From the NCBI GenBank assembly GCA_016350165.1, contig CP066225.1:4216001-4280000 (forward strand): a DNA stretch of 64,000 nucleotides, given 5' to 3'. The stretch comes from Planctomycetota bacterium. Lineage in GTDB: Bacteria > Planctomycetota > Phycisphaerae > Phycisphaerales > Phycisphaeraceae. Below the pieces are notes generated by a model, which saw only the letters and a program-made list of their open reading frames with translations, was not told where the DNA came from and ran no database searches. Below, piece by piece: positions 52,095 to 61,696 of the stretch; within the stretch, counting starts at the first letter, position 1, and each line of letters starts with the position of its first letter. Both the position numbers and the translations under genes were made by a program.

Positions 52095-53153
52095 TTAACT
52101 CGGCAAATCATCCTCACTCATCGGTGGCTTATCAACCAACTTCATCAAGAATAAACCAAACTCAAACAAGAAATACAGCGGCACCGCAAGCAGCAACATA
52201 CTGAAAACATCCGCAGGTGTAAGGATCGCACCTGCAGCAAAACAAGCAAAAAATGCATACTTTCTCATCGCAGCAACATGTGCAGGATCAACCAGACGTG
52301 TATACCCAACCAGAAGCATCACCACAGGTAACTGGAACCCAACACAAGCACCTAATGCCATGATCGTCACGAACGAAATATACTGATTGATCTCAAACAG
52401 CGGATTAATGATCCGGTCGTTCGTGTTATATGTCTGCGATAAAATTTGCTTGCCAGTCCATATCTTTCTTCGCCGGTCTCTCGCATCAAACCACTCCGCA
52501 CCAATCGGTGGATTAACTGGATCTTCCCACAATACCGGTATAGTCGGAAACGTAATCTTTGAAACGTCTATCTCTTGATTAGCTTCTTCTTCAACCACTT
52601 CAACATCATTCGTACCAACCAAAATATCAATCATGGGATTGGTATATTTCGTCGTCACATTCGGATACGAATTCAAAAACGTCAAAAAGAAAAACAACGT
52701 CGTTGGCAACAAAATGTAATACGTAAACAACACACCTAAGAAAGTCATCACAGTTGAAAACGGCGCAAGGATATACGCAAACTTTCTTTCATTGTCATAC
52801 AACCCCTCAGCCACAAATTTCCATAGCTGATAAATAATCCAAGGCGACGCAACAATCAAAGCCGAAATAATCGACACCTTCAAATACACCGACACAAACC
52901 CTGCCGTCGCATCCGTCGCAATCGTCTGAGGCGATAACCCCAATGCAACCTGCACCTGATTCAAAGGCGACGTAATCCAACCAACAATCGTCGTGCCATA
53001 ATAAATCGTCACCACTAGCGCAACCAACAACCCAATCAACGCACGGATCAAATACGAGCGCAACTCCTCAAGGTGTTCACCAAAAGTCATACGCAACTCT
53101 TCAGTGCGTTCCTCAATCGGCGTCTTCTCAGGTTCTGGTTGATCCAATGGCAT
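52095..53153 (-). CDS. tatC: Sec-independent translocase subunit TatC
   Basis: 352 residues; most TatC are about 240-260. The conserved start is EELRMTFGEHLEELRSYLIRAL. Six membrane segments can be placed, with KFVAEGLYDNERKF at the TM2-TM3 loop. Between TM3 and TM4 the periplasmic loop carries an insert of about 90 residues (near 160-255), rich in Asp, Asn and Pro, of the kind found in Planctomycetes. TatC binds twin-arginine signal peptides. No tatA/B gene is adjacent. An acidic N-terminal tail is also present. Confidence 0.92.
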   Translation of the reverse strand: MPLDQPEPEKTPIEERTEELRMTFGEHLEELRSYLIRALIGLLVALVVTIYYGTTIVGWITSPLNQVQVALGLSPQTIATDATAGFVSVYLKVSIISALIVASPWIIYQLWKFVAEGLYDNERKFAYILAPFSTVMTFLGVLFTYYILLPTTLFFFLTFLNSYPNVTTKYTNPMIDILVGTNDVEVVEEEANQEIDVSKITFPTIPVLWEDPVNPPIGAEWFDARDRRRKIWTGKQILSQTYNTNDRIINPLFEINQYISFVTIMALGACVGFQLPVVMLLVGYTRLVDPAHVAAMRKYAFFACFAAGAILTPADVFSMLLLAVPLYFLFEFGLFLMKLVDKPPMSEDDLPS

Positions 53154-53264
53154 AAAGAAATTGTAATCTGAATTCGTCTCGGAGTGTTAGTTTCAGGATA
53201 ACTGCCGCAACCACCGCGCATTATCACAACATATAGACGTAAATCGGGTCTTTTGCACACCCAC

Positions 53265-54368
53265 CTATATTATGAGCATCGCATCCCCATAAGAATAGAA
53301 CCGGTACTCATTTTCAATCGCCGTCCGATACCATTCCAGCAGTTGCTTCAGCTCCATCCCCGGCAACGATGCCACCAATGCCAACAACGTCGACGAAGGC
53401 AAGTGGAAATTCGTCATCAGCATATCTGTAAATCGAAACTCAAACCCAGCATTCGGCGTGATAAACAGCTTCGTATTCGTTCTGTAACACCCCGTTTCAT
53501 CCAACTCAGGCATCACGCTCGGAAACTCGCCCGGCAACGACTCCAGTGCTCTCACCGATGTCGTCCCAACCACAAAACACTTCCCATTCCTCTCCCTCGT
53601 CTCCTGTATTGCACGCAGCGTCTGCTCATGCACCGAGAAACTCTCTTCATGAATATCATGATCTTTCAAATCATCCACACGCACAGGCTCAAACGTCCCC
53701 AGTCCAATATCCAGCGTCACCGCCTCACGCTTCACACCCTGAGCTTTCAATTGTTCCAACAATTCAGGCGTAAAGTGCAACCCAGCCGTCGGCGCAGCCA
53801 CAGACGTCGGCCGATCCGCATACACCGTGTTGTACCGCGTTTTGTCATAATCCGTCACCTCCACCATGTCCTGGTTTTTCCGCGCCTTCCGAATATACGG
53901 CGGCAGTGGCGTCGAACCCAACGAATCCAAAACCTCCTGCGTTCCTCGATCAGAAAGCAGCTCCGCCTCCCATTCCCCCGGCGACCCGCTTTTCCCAATC
54001 AACCTTAACTCCGCATCATCCGACAGCACAATCAACTCACCAGCCTGCAATTTCCCTCTCGTCTCAATCAACGTCAACCAATTCCCCCCAGCCGAAGGCT
54101 GTAAATACAACCCGCGCACCTTCCCATTTGTCGCCTTCCTCACACCATGCCACCACGCCTGAATCACACGCGACTGATTCACCAGCATCAGATCTCCCTC
54201 GCCAAGCAACCCCAGCCCCGGCAAGTCCTTCACCTGCAAATGCGTCAGTTTATTACTTGCTCGATCACAAACCAACAGCTTCGCACTATCCCGCGGCTCC
54301 GCCGGCTGTGTCGCAATCAACCGCTCAGGCAAATCAAAATGTAACTCATCTGTACGCATATCAATCAT
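53265..54368 (-). CDS. queA: S-adenosylmethionine:tRNA ribosyltransferase-isomerase
   Basis: 367 residues. QueA transfers the ribosyl part of SAM to preQ1 in tRNA, giving epoxyqueuosine. Signatures are FDLPERLIATQPAEPRDSAKLLV, GDLMLVNQSRVI, YNTVYADRPTSVAAPTAGLHFT, LDIGLGTFEPVRVDD, VVGTTSVRALES and TNFHLPSSTLLALVASLPG. Start ATG at 54368; another in-frame ATG lies three codons on. It is linked in function to the queuosine-precursor transporter at 61.7 kb, though not in the same operon. Confidence 0.95.
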   Translation of the reverse strand: MIDMRTDELHFDLPERLIATQPAEPRDSAKLLVCDRASNKLTHLQVKDLPGLGLLGEGDLMLVNQSRVIQAWWHGVRKATNGKVRGLYLQPSAGGNWLTLIETRGKLQAGELIVLSDDAELRLIGKSGSPGEWEAELLSDRGTQEVLDSLGSTPLPPYIRKARKNQDMVEVTDYDKTRYNTVYADRPTSVAAPTAGLHFTPELLEQLKAQGVKREAVTLDIGLGTFEPVRVDDLKDHDIHEESFSVHEQTLRAIQETRERNGKCFVVGTTSVRALESLPGEFPSVMPELDETGCYRTNTKLFITPNAGFEFRFTDMLMTNFHLPSSTLLALVASLPGMELKQLLEWYRTAIENEYRFYSYGDAMLII

Positions 54369-54669
54369 TCACTCTCAAAAATCGAATCGATCCACTTCCA
54401 TTTCGAAACCAATTCGCATTAGTGCTGCAATAGCTTAATCATTGGAACTATTACAGTGGGGGATACTTCCGGGGGCATGATAGCGGATTTCGACCTCACA
54501 AGCCCAATGTTGATTCCCATCACACTCCATGTTGCCCCCAGTCAACATGCCGCACATTCCACCCCTGACGCATTTGTCACGCCATCGCTTAACTCATTGC
54601 TCCACATGACCTTAAACCCTACACCCCGCATCCCTCTTTCATGGCACACCCCCTGCATCTCCCACCACC

Positions 54670-55035
54670 ATGAACATCGAAAAGACAACCAGCCTCATGG
54701 TGGACCACATCCGCAGCGAAAAGTACAGCCCCGTCGCCAAGTTCGACAATCAGGGGCAGCTCCACCAAATCAGCGGCCAAGTCTCCGACAACCCATCCCT
54801 CAGCGGCCTCGACTCCGCCGACATCTCCAACACCAGTGTCCCCGTCAGCATCAAAACCGTCACCGAAGTTGTCCGCCCCCTCAATGAAGGCTGTCAGTGT
54901 GAAAACATCGGCCCTCAAGACGAAGGTTCATGGCGTGACAATGCCGACCCTGTCAAAGGCGGCGTCAGTGACATCCCCGCAAGTCTCGGTGGATGGGGAA
55001 GCTCCATCGGCAACCTCTTGGATGTCTTCGGCTAA
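54670..55035 (+). CDS. Small hypothetical protein
   Basis: 121 residues. Ser/Asp/Gly-rich and mostly polar, with no signal peptide or membrane helix. The C-terminus is SLGGWGSSIGNLLDVFG. Two Cys sit in EGCQCENIG. The codon choice matches the C-rich native style of this region. No Shine-Dalgarno sequence is seen before the ATG. I do not recognise the family. It is followed by the nuclease gene after about 90 bases. Confidence 0.55.
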   Translation: MNIEKTTSLMVDHIRSEKYSPVAKFDNQGQLHQISGQVSDNPSLSGLDSADISNTSVPVSIKTVTEVVRPLNEGCQCENIGPQDEGSWRDNADPVKGGVSDIPASLGGWGSSIGNLLDVFG

Positions 55036-55127
55036 CCCCACCATTTCCCTTCTCACTAGTACACACACATCAATTCCAATACACTGATCAGAGGTACGCA
55101 AAACGTGTTCGATATTTATCTAAGTGC

Positions 55128-55778
55128 ATGGACAATGCGCGGGGCATTCTTCACTTGGCTCAAAACCACTATAAAAATAGCCATAAATCAGTAACCGTCG
55201 ACGAATACTACCGTCGCCGCCTAATCAAACGCACGCTCATCGCCACGTTCGCTCTCATTTGTATCATTACCTTTTCCATCCTCGATCATCATCACTGGTT
55301 CCTCTATCAAGGCAGTGAGTTCGATCAACTCAACAACCGTCACGCCTACGTTACTAAGATCATCGACGGCGACACTATCATCGTCACCATCCCCGACCTT
55401 TACGATGAGCTAGGCAATCCCCTGCAAGAACGTATCCGACTCTGGGGCCTCGACACACCCGAAATCCAGCGCACTCGGGCAGACCAAATCATTCGCAAAG
55501 CTGAACCCTACTCCGGCCAAGCAACCCAGCTCACACGCCAACTCTCCGAAGGCAAAACCATTCAGCTCAAACTCCAAAAATCACGCCTCCGAGGCCAATT
55601 CGGCCGCCTCCTCGCTTACATCATCCTCCCAGACGGTTCAGATCTCGGTGAACACCTCCTCATCTCAGGTTTCGCAGCTGTCGAACTCCGCTGGCACCAC
55701 CAAAAACTCCAACGCTATCAACTGCTCGAACAGAGTGCTAAACGAGGCCAAGTTGGCATGTGGGACACATCAAAATAA
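55128..55778 (+). CDS. Membrane-anchored thermonuclease-family protein (SNase-like)
   Basis: 216 residues from the ATG at 55128. The upstream in-frame extension overlaps the previous gene and is not conserved in style. One membrane helix (IKRTLIATFALICIITFSIL, near 34-53) is followed by a staphylococcal-nuclease OB fold. Motifs: VTKIIDGDTIIV, RIRLWGLDTPE, RGQFGRLLAYI and GEHLLISGFAAVE. The catalytic Asp, Arg and Glu positions look kept. It probably degrades nucleic acid at the cell surface or in the periplasm. It is not in an obvious operon. Confidence 0.85.
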   Translation: MDNARGILHLAQNHYKNSHKSVTVDEYYRRRLIKRTLIATFALICIITFSILDHHHWFLYQGSEFDQLNNRHAYVTKIIDGDTIIVTIPDLYDELGNPLQERIRLWGLDTPEIQRTRADQIIRKAEPYSGQATQLTRQLSEGKTIQLKLQKSRLRGQFGRLLAYIILPDGSDLGEHLLISGFAAVELRWHHQKLQRYQLLEQSAKRGQVGMWDTSK

Positions 55779-56060
55779 TCTTCACATCCTTTTATCACAG
55801 TTTGCGTGGTTAATTCCTATATGAAACAGCCCATGTTTCATCAGTAGTGCAATGTTATGATCTGCTTTTCACGAAACGACCCACTGGTCAACGAGAAAAT
55901 AATTTCGCAAAACGCATTAAAGCATGTAGAAATGTCATCTTGGGGTTGAATTTCCGCCGCAGGCGCAGACAATGAGATACACTTAACGGTCTTTACCGTT
56001 TGCATTTACGTTGATTCTTCAACACGTTTGGTTTTACCCAATCAGCATAAGCAGCGGAAT

Positions 56061-56297
56061 ATGATTGCCAGAAACAGGCCATCAACTGAGATCGATCTCT
56101 ACGGCGAGCACCGGCAACGTATGCTCAACGAAACCAGCGCCTTTCTCACTTGGGCTCTCTCCCAAAAAGGCAGCAACTTCCCTCGTATCCCACATCGACG
56201 TGTCTCTGAGGGTGGGTTCACGCAATTCATAAAATTGCGCGGAGCCAGGCAAGCCGTAGTGAATTGGTGGGACAATACACTCCGCCAGCTAAAATAA
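56061..56297 (+). CDS. Small basic hypothetical protein
   Basis: 78 residues from the ATG at 56061; a TTG eleven codons earlier is an alternative. Basic, with EIDLYGEHRQRMLNETSAFLTWALSQ and a C-terminal VVNWWDNTLRQLK. No motif I recognise. The conserved-looking Trp/Arg content and the start support a real gene, but the evidence is moderate. Confidence 0.58.
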   Translation: MIARNRPSTEIDLYGEHRQRMLNETSAFLTWALSQKGSNFPRIPHRRVSEGGFTQFIKLRGARQAVVNWWDNTLRQLK

Positions 56298-56407
56298 GGG
56301 ATTAATTTATTTACGCTGATGGTTTAATCGTTGTATTGTTGAATTGATCATGAATTCATCGCCAGCATCATCCAACTGGCATAGACAAATTGAGATTAGG
56401 GTTTTAA

Positions 56408-57052
56408 ATGTCTGTAAAAGCTAACATCAGAACTGGGTTCAGAGGACGTTACGGCATCATCGCACTCGTACTCCTAGGCTTCATGCTTTACTGCCTCTAT
56501 GACGGCTTAGTCGCGTACCCAAACAAAAAGATGATCTACGAAACTTACATGGAAATCCGTTACCCAAACGGTGACATGCAAAATCCAAACGATAACTGGG
56601 TCACCGATTGGCAAGATCAAGTTGCCAAGTTTAAAGATGATGGCATTAAAGTCGATGGCACCGAACAGCCAGAAGAAAAAACACAAGGCGATATCTACAC
56701 ACAATTCATCATGGCAGGTATCTCCGGTGTCCTCGGCCTCCTCGCCGGTGGCTACTTCCTCTCCATCGGTGGCAGCTTTGTCGAAGCAGACGAACAAGGC
56801 ATATCTTCCAAGAAATCACAAAAAATCTCTTGGGATAAAATCACATCAGTTGACATCTCACGCTGGGAAAGCAAAGGCATCGCTGTTCTTCACTTCGACG
56901 ACGCTGGTAAATCTGGCATCATCACGCTCGACGACTGGAAATTTGATCGTGAGCCAACCGTCGATATCTTCAAACTTGTGAAGACGCATACCGACCACGT
57001 TCCTCATGATGATCCAAACGATGGCGATGCAGACATGGATGAAATCGCCTAA
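56408..57052 (+). CDS. Membrane protein with PH-like C-terminal domain
   Basis: 214 residues. The first membrane helix (GIIALVLLGFMLYCLYDGLVA, near 16-36) is followed by a soluble loop of about 60 residues with Asp/Asn/Trp. The second helix (FIMAGISGVLGLLAGGYFLSI, near 100-120) leads into a beta-rich domain (FVEADEQGISSKKSQKISWDKITSVD...) like bacterial PH domains. The acidic C-terminus (DDPNDGDADMDEIA) is unusual. Function unknown. A strong terminator follows. Confidence 0.72.
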   Translation: MSVKANIRTGFRGRYGIIALVLLGFMLYCLYDGLVAYPNKKMIYETYMEIRYPNGDMQNPNDNWVTDWQDQVAKFKDDGIKVDGTEQPEEKTQGDIYTQFIMAGISGVLGLLAGGYFLSIGGSFVEADEQGISSKKSQKISWDKITSVDISRWESKGIAVLHFDDAGKSGIITLDDWKFDREPTVDIFKLVKTHTDHVPHDDPNDGDADMDEIA

Positions 57053-57078
57053 TCATCAATTAGATAGACATAAAATAA

Positions 57079-57108
57079 AAGCAGGTCGCATCAGTGACCT
57101 GCTTTTTT
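57079..57108. terminator. Terminator between convergent genes near 57.1 kb
   Basis: AAAAGCAGGTC-GCATCAGT-GACCTGCTTTTTT. A and T tracts on both sides allow use in both directions. Confidence 0.88.
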
Positions 57109-57126
57109 CGTTTTTATTTCAATTCA

Positions 57127-58092
57127 TCACTTACTATTAGGCTGTACACCACTCGTCTTATCATCCGAAATGCGTTGCACCTTTATCACTGGTATTTTTC
57201 GCATCTTCTGATTACGCGTAAAGACCACATTCATCGACATACCAGCCGCTGTGTTCGATCGACTCGTTGTCCCTTGTACAGACATCATCGAGCCGGAATT
57301 CATCACGCTAATCGTCGGCGAAGCAGCAATGCCAATCTGCTCTTGTACATATAACGGTGCATTCACAATCAAATTGCCCCTGTAATACCTAGCCGTGCAA
57401 GGCCCTGCCGGCGCCCAAATGCCAGGCTCAATCGTCTGCATCACAAGCTCAGCAATCTCATTCCCACGCGCTGTCTTCGTCTTACGCACCGAATCATCAT
57501 TCGCCTCATCACCAAACAAATTTTGACTCGAACTCCCACTCCTCGATCCACCCGATGACGTATTCGAAAGTGCATCATTCAAATCAAACGATGGTGCATT
57601 GTTGAAATCAGGTATATCCATCGTTAGTTCGCCGATGTGATACGTCCTCACGACACGATGACGCATCGCCTGCCGTTTCGTCATCACAGCAATGTACCAA
57701 TCAGTCGTTCTCGTAATTAACTTCTCGTCAGGCGAAATTTGTCGCAACATCAAATCCAGCAATTGACTCGCTGGGATCGCTTTGAATTCCATCGTTAAAG
57801 GCTGCTCAGGATCAATCCCTTCAAGCTCAAGCTTGCTCCAGTTAATCACCACCTTAATGCCCGTACGTTTTGACCACTGATCGATCGCTTCACGTGCAGG
57901 CTTCCCCGCCATCTTCACATTCTTAAATGTCATCCCAATCTTATCACGCGTCGTTGAACCAGCTTTCCCCTTCTCCAGATTCTTCGCCATACGTATCGCT
58001 TGCACGCGATCCTGTAGCGACTGTGCATGCACATTCACCCCGCCAATCATCAGCGAGCAGAGCAGGGCTGCCATCGTGGTTGTCTTACTCAT
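57127..58092 (-). CDS. Secreted hypothetical protein with STN-like domain
   Basis: 321 residues from the ATG at 58092, giving a clean signal peptide (MSKTTTMAALLCSLMIGGVN, then VHAQS, cleaved near 25). The region AREAIDQWSKRTGIKVVINW (near 70-90), followed by PLTMEFKAIPASQLLDLMLRQI, resembles the secretin/TonB short N-terminal (STN) fold. A Ser/Gly-rich linker lies near 185-200. The C-terminus is basic. In Planctomycetes such proteins are common and uncharacterised. It may interact with secretin-like systems; this is inference. Confidence 0.75.
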   Translation of the reverse strand: MSKTTTMAALLCSLMIGGVNVHAQSLQDRVQAIRMAKNLEKGKAGSTTRDKIGMTFKNVKMAGKPAREAIDQWSKRTGIKVVINWSKLELEGIDPEQPLTMEFKAIPASQLLDLMLRQISPDEKLITRTTDWYIAVMTKRQAMRHRVVRTYHIGELTMDIPDFNNAPSFDLNDALSNTSSGGSRSGSSSQNLFGDEANDDSVRKTKTARGNEIAELVMQTIEPGIWAPAGPCTARYYRGNLIVNAPLYVQEQIGIAASPTISVMNSGSMMSVQGTTSRSNTAAGMSMNVVFTRNQKMRKIPVIKVQRISDDKTSGVQPNSK

Positions 58093-58225
58093 AATTAGAC
58101 CCATCATCGGAATGTCGCGTGTTCATGATCCGTCATTACCCACCCACATCTCACCATTGTAAAACCCTCAGCCACCTTCTCACAAGAGAATTCGACCCAG
58201 CGTTTCAAATACAACCACCAGTCAC

Positions 58226-59629
58226 TCAATTTTGTTTCGCAATCTCCCTCAGCTTCGGCAACAAAATCTCCGACGACACAATCTTCACGCACGCAGCAAC
58301 CGGAATCGCAATCAACATCCCCAAAATCCCCAAGATCGCCGCACCAAGCAAGACCACAATCATCACCGTCAGCGGGTCCAAATTCGTCGCCTTACCTTGC
58401 ACCAAAGGCTCAACCACCCAGCCATCCAAACCTTGTGCAATAAAGTACACCAGTGAAGGCCACAAGAAAATCGCCAGATAATTCATCGATCCATCCTCCA
58501 CCAGCGGTGCCACCGCATCGCCCGACAACGCTGTCAAATACGTCGTCAAAATTACCGTAGGCCAAATCAAAACCGGTGCATATGGAATCAAGTTCAGCAA
58601 ACCACCGATGATCGCAAGCAGTAACCAGAACGGCACACCACAGATCGACCAACCCACCGCAAGCACCACCGTAATGATCGACATCTGAATCAACCGTCCA
58701 CGTATAAATGCAGCAATCGATGCGTCCATCTTCTTCAACATATCAAGCGTCTGGTCCTTATACGTATGCGGTATAAACGGCACAAACCAGTCGATCATCG
58801 CTTGGAACTTCCAAACAAAGAAGAAAAACGCGAACACAATAATACCCGCACTAAGCGCTAGATAGGACGCAAAACCCAACGTCGATGCAATCACACCAAA
58901 CGATGTCGATAAAAACTTCGACAATGAATTCGTTATCGTCGTAATAATGTCAGGCGGTATCAATGGTGCAGAAGATTTCTCACTTCCCGTTGCAGCCGTT
59001 TGCTCTTCACTCGAAGATATCGCTTCACCTTCAGGCTTCTCGCTTGCCTGATCATCAGTATGCTCAACTAACGCAGTATTATCTTCCCCTTCAGACTTGC
59101 CCTCAGTTCCCCCTTCTTTCGCCTTCTCATCATCACCACCAAAGATATTCAAAACCGATTCACGTAAATCAAACGACTTGCTCTGCGAAATCTCACTAAT
59201 CTCTGTTTGCAACGTATTAATGTATTTAGGCGCCGATCGAATCAACCGCGATGACTGCGACACCAAAGGCGGAACCACATAAATCACCAAACCCAACACC
59301 GCAATCGCAACCAACGACATAATCGCACACGCACTAAACGGCCGCGATATATGCGCCTTCCTTTCCATCATCGTCACCAACGGATTCACGATATATGCCA
59401 ACGTAAACGCGATCGCCAATGGAATCAGCACACCACTTACAAGATTCAGCAAATCAAACAGCGGCGGCAACACAATCGTCAACACCGTAATGATTACCAA
59501 CAACCCAACACTCACCTGAAACCACAATCGTCTCCAAATCGGTATCCGTGGCGTGTGATGTATATTCGCAGGCTGCTCATGCGGCTTCCTCTCTTCATTC
59601 CCTGCATCATTCTTATTCTCGTCACTCAT
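58226..59629 (-). CDS. AI-2E-family transporter
   Basis: 467 residues from the ATG at 59629, which has AGGAG 7 bases upstream. The earlier starts are too close to the ribosome site. Seven or eight membrane helices with the family order: two N-terminal helices, a third (FSACAIMSLVAIAVLGLVIYVVP), then a soluble region, then the C-terminal cluster (IITVVLAVGWSICGVPFWLLLAIIGGLLNLIPY). The PVLIWPTVIL and GWVVEPLVQGKATNLDPL motifs are family hallmarks. An acidic Glu/Ser/Lys-rich insert of about 80 residues lies near 155-230. Family members export signals or ions; the substrate cannot be told. Confidence 0.9.
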   Translation of the reverse strand: MSDENKNDAGNEERKPHEQPANIHHTPRIPIWRRLWFQVSVGLLVIITVLTIVLPPLFDLLNLVSGVLIPLAIAFTLAYIVNPLVTMMERKAHISRPFSACAIMSLVAIAVLGLVIYVVPPLVSQSSRLIRSAPKYINTLQTEISEISQSKSFDLRESVLNIFGGDDEKAKEGGTEGKSEGEDNTALVEHTDDQASEKPEGEAISSSEEQTAATGSEKSSAPLIPPDIITTITNSLSKFLSTSFGVIASTLGFASYLALSAGIIVFAFFFFVWKFQAMIDWFVPFIPHTYKDQTLDMLKKMDASIAAFIRGRLIQMSIITVVLAVGWSICGVPFWLLLAIIGGLLNLIPYAPVLIWPTVILTTYLTALSGDAVAPLVEDGSMNYLAIFLWPSLVYFIAQGLDGWVVEPLVQGKATNLDPLTVMIVVLLGAAILGILGMLIAIPVAACVKIVSSEILLPKLREIAKQN

Positions 59630-59824
59630 GAGCATACTCCTGTTAGCGATATGACATCCGTGTAGTTCTTCAACTACATAAAGCAATCAACATATTAAAC
59701 ACGATCGCACATCATCACCGCAAGCATCAACCTCATATCTCCTCACGCTCGCACTTACCAACACCAACATCCCCAACCCTGCAACATTCAACTTTCATCA
59801 TTTCCAACCACACCCATCTCTTCA

Positions 59825-59885
59825 TTTAAAAATAGCCGCCGATCCACGATCGGCGCGCTCACCCCTCAAACCTCTCCCACCTCAC
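59825..59885 (+). repeat. Dispersed palindromic repeat, copy 6
   Basis: AAAAATAGCC leads into the hairpin CGCCGATC-CAC-GATCGGCG (59837-59855) and the tail CGCTCACCCCTCAAACCTC. Nearly the same stem as copy 1, 57 kb away. Confidence 0.75.
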
Positions 59886-59912
59886 AATCCACCAACCCAC
59901 TCTCCGCGCAAC

Positions 59913-59940
59913 AAAAAACCGCCTCCAAAATAGAGGCGGC
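59913..59940 (-). terminator. Terminator of the Minf_1886-family gene
   Basis: On the minus strand, CCGCCTC-TATTTTG-GAGGCGG is followed by TTTTTTG, 50 bases past the gene. Confidence 0.85.
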
Positions 59941-59990
59941 ATCTAATCGACTTAATTTATCAGATAGATCTCTATCTGTTATTTGATCCC

Positions 59991-60386
59991 TCAGTTCAAC
60001 TGCAATTCTGGCATGAACGCATCACGGAAATCAAACACACCAATGAAATCCTCAATGCAGTCGTCTTCAGTCTTGTGCATCATCCCAGCTTCAATCATCT
60101 CAAAAACGATGTTACCGAAATCTTCACATGTATTGATTCGCCAATGCTTCAATACCGTCCGAGCAAGCAGACCATATTCACGGATCGCATAATCTCTCAG
60201 GCCTTCACATAAATCAGCTCCTGAGACGTGACGCGATTCCATTTCCTCTGCAGGCATTTCACCTTCATCCGCCAATTCGCCATGAAGATCACGTACGGTA
60301 TATTCCAGACCCCTTTGTACAAACACAAAGGCATCTAATGCGTATCTCGATTCACGGGTGATGGCTAGTAAGTCTTTAGCGGCCAT
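59991..60386 (-). CDS. Minf_1886-family protein
   Basis: 131 residues. The pattern RYALDAFVFVQRGLEYTVRD, then HVSGADLCEGLRDYAIREYG and the end DCIEDFIGVFDFRDAFMPELQL matches the Minf_1886 family (found in Planctomycetes, Verrucomicrobia and relatives). All-alpha and acidic, with no known function. Usual length. It is transcribed alone and ends in a terminator. Confidence 0.88.
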   Translation of the reverse strand: MAAKDLLAITRESRYALDAFVFVQRGLEYTVRDLHGELADEGEMPAEEMESRHVSGADLCEGLRDYAIREYGLLARTVLKHWRINTCEDFGNIVFEMIEAGMMHKTEDDCIEDFIGVFDFRDAFMPELQLN

Positions 60387-60724
60387 GATGGTAACCTGTT
60401 AAGAATCCTTTGGGGTCTTGTACCTAACATTTGTGTCAACGAATAAAGGTACTCTCTGAACACATAGGTATTATACCCTAGTCTCTGAGAAGACAAGCAA
60501 TTCGCCTTCTTTATTTCGCACGATTATCGCTTCAAAGTAAGGCAAGTCAGGTCCGTTCAGTATAACTCAAAATGTGAAAGTCACGTGAGAGAATTATTAG
60601 GGAAATCACCTGCTTTTCACGACTTTGCATGTCTCAAAAGTCCAGACTTGCTCATTTACTTTTCATAAGCGCTTCTCGCACAAACTGATAACTTCAATTT
60701 CGGCAACCGAGCCCTTAGACCAAT
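60387..60724. other. Intergenic region upstream of the Minf_1886 gene
   Basis: About 340 bases between two minus-strand genes. It must hold the promoter of the left gene. No ORF, RNA gene or repeat copy is recognised. Confidence 0.4.
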
Positions 60725-60750
60725 AAAAAAAGCAGCGCAACGCGCTGCTT
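60725..60750 (-). terminator. Terminator of the 60.8-61.5 kb gene
   Basis: On the minus strand, AAAGCAGCGC-GTT-GCGCTGCTTT is followed by TTTT. Confidence 0.9.
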
Positions 60751-60815
60751 TACGTTTTTCCATCAATTATCGGCAGGGATCGACCTAAATCAGCTTAACC
60801 CGCCAATTTCTACGC

Positions 60816-61514
60816 TCAGGACCCGCCCATACGCATTGTGTCCAGCGAATCTGGGAACGGATACGTCGGATAGACCGCCGTTGGAGCAGAATTCCACATC
60901 CAAGGTGAAGGATACACATCACCACTGAAACCCGACTCATGCATAATCCGCAATACCGTCTCGAATGACGGTTCTGCACCTGGATTATCAATATCAAGCA
61001 ATTTATTTGCCTTCGCTCCGAGGAACGAAACCGACGCCACCGGCCGGCGGATCGGCTTCTGCTTAATCATCTCTGAAACAAATCTGAAGCCGTAACGCAA
61101 ATCAGAAAGCGTCAGATTATCATGATTCTTAGGACGCAAAAGCCCTAAAACCTCAACCGCATCCATATCAAACTTAATCACAGACAGCGATTCACGATGA
61201 GCAAACCAGTTCGCATACTCAGTAATCGACTGTGCATCCCACTGTGATGTTGGCAGCATATGAGCCAACTGGGCAATGATCCCGTGTGAGTTGTCTTCGA
61301 CGTTAACTGCACAGACCAGTGAGTGATATTTCCCAGCCAGCAAATCGTCGAGCAGATTCTGCCCCCACATCAGGCGAATGTTTGGCATTTTAATGGCTGT
61401 TGGTGCAGGCTTCGTATTTGGAAGCATGACGAGCCGTTCATGGAGTTTTTGGTCTTCCATGAGGATGTCGCCGTCACCGTCGTAGATGCGTGGTTTGTTG
61501 TGGTTGGATGCCAT
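60816..61514 (-). CDS. Conserved hypothetical protein, planctomycete type
   Basis: 232 residues with no signal peptide or membrane helix. A middle segment reads LLAGKYHSLVCAVNVEDNSHGIIAQLAHMLPTSQW and is followed by KFDMDAVEVLGLLRPKNHD. The C-terminus is Pro/Tyr/Trp-rich (YPSPWMWNSAPTAVYPTYPF). The ATG at 61514 and the terminator downstream support a single-gene unit. I have no functional assignment. Codon style is native. Confidence 0.75.
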   Translation of the reverse strand: MASNHNKPRIYDGDGDILMEDQKLHERLVMLPNTKPAPTAIKMPNIRLMWGQNLLDDLLAGKYHSLVCAVNVEDNSHGIIAQLAHMLPTSQWDAQSITEYANWFAHRESLSVIKFDMDAVEVLGLLRPKNHDNLTLSDLRYGFRFVSEMIKQKPIRRPVASVSFLGAKANKLLDIDNPGAEPSFETVLRIMHESGFSGDVYPSPWMWNSAPTAVYPTYPFPDSLDTMRMGGS

Positions 61515-61696
61515 TCGTTTAATCCCTTGGTCAATTCATATAGAGAAACTGGATTTCAACAAAGTAAAAAGAGACTGATTTTAAACAGTACCGATTTCTT
61601 TCTGAAAGGATTGTATCAAAGCTTGCACGGCAGGTCTGCGGTGCTAAGGTAATAAATGTCAGGAAATTGTGTTTCTGTTTGGGAGAGCAGAGGCGG

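Noticed and set aside
61515-61690. preQ1 riboswitch before the queuosine-precursor transporter
   Set aside because: No short C-rich stem-loop plus A-rich tail of the preQ1 type could be placed.
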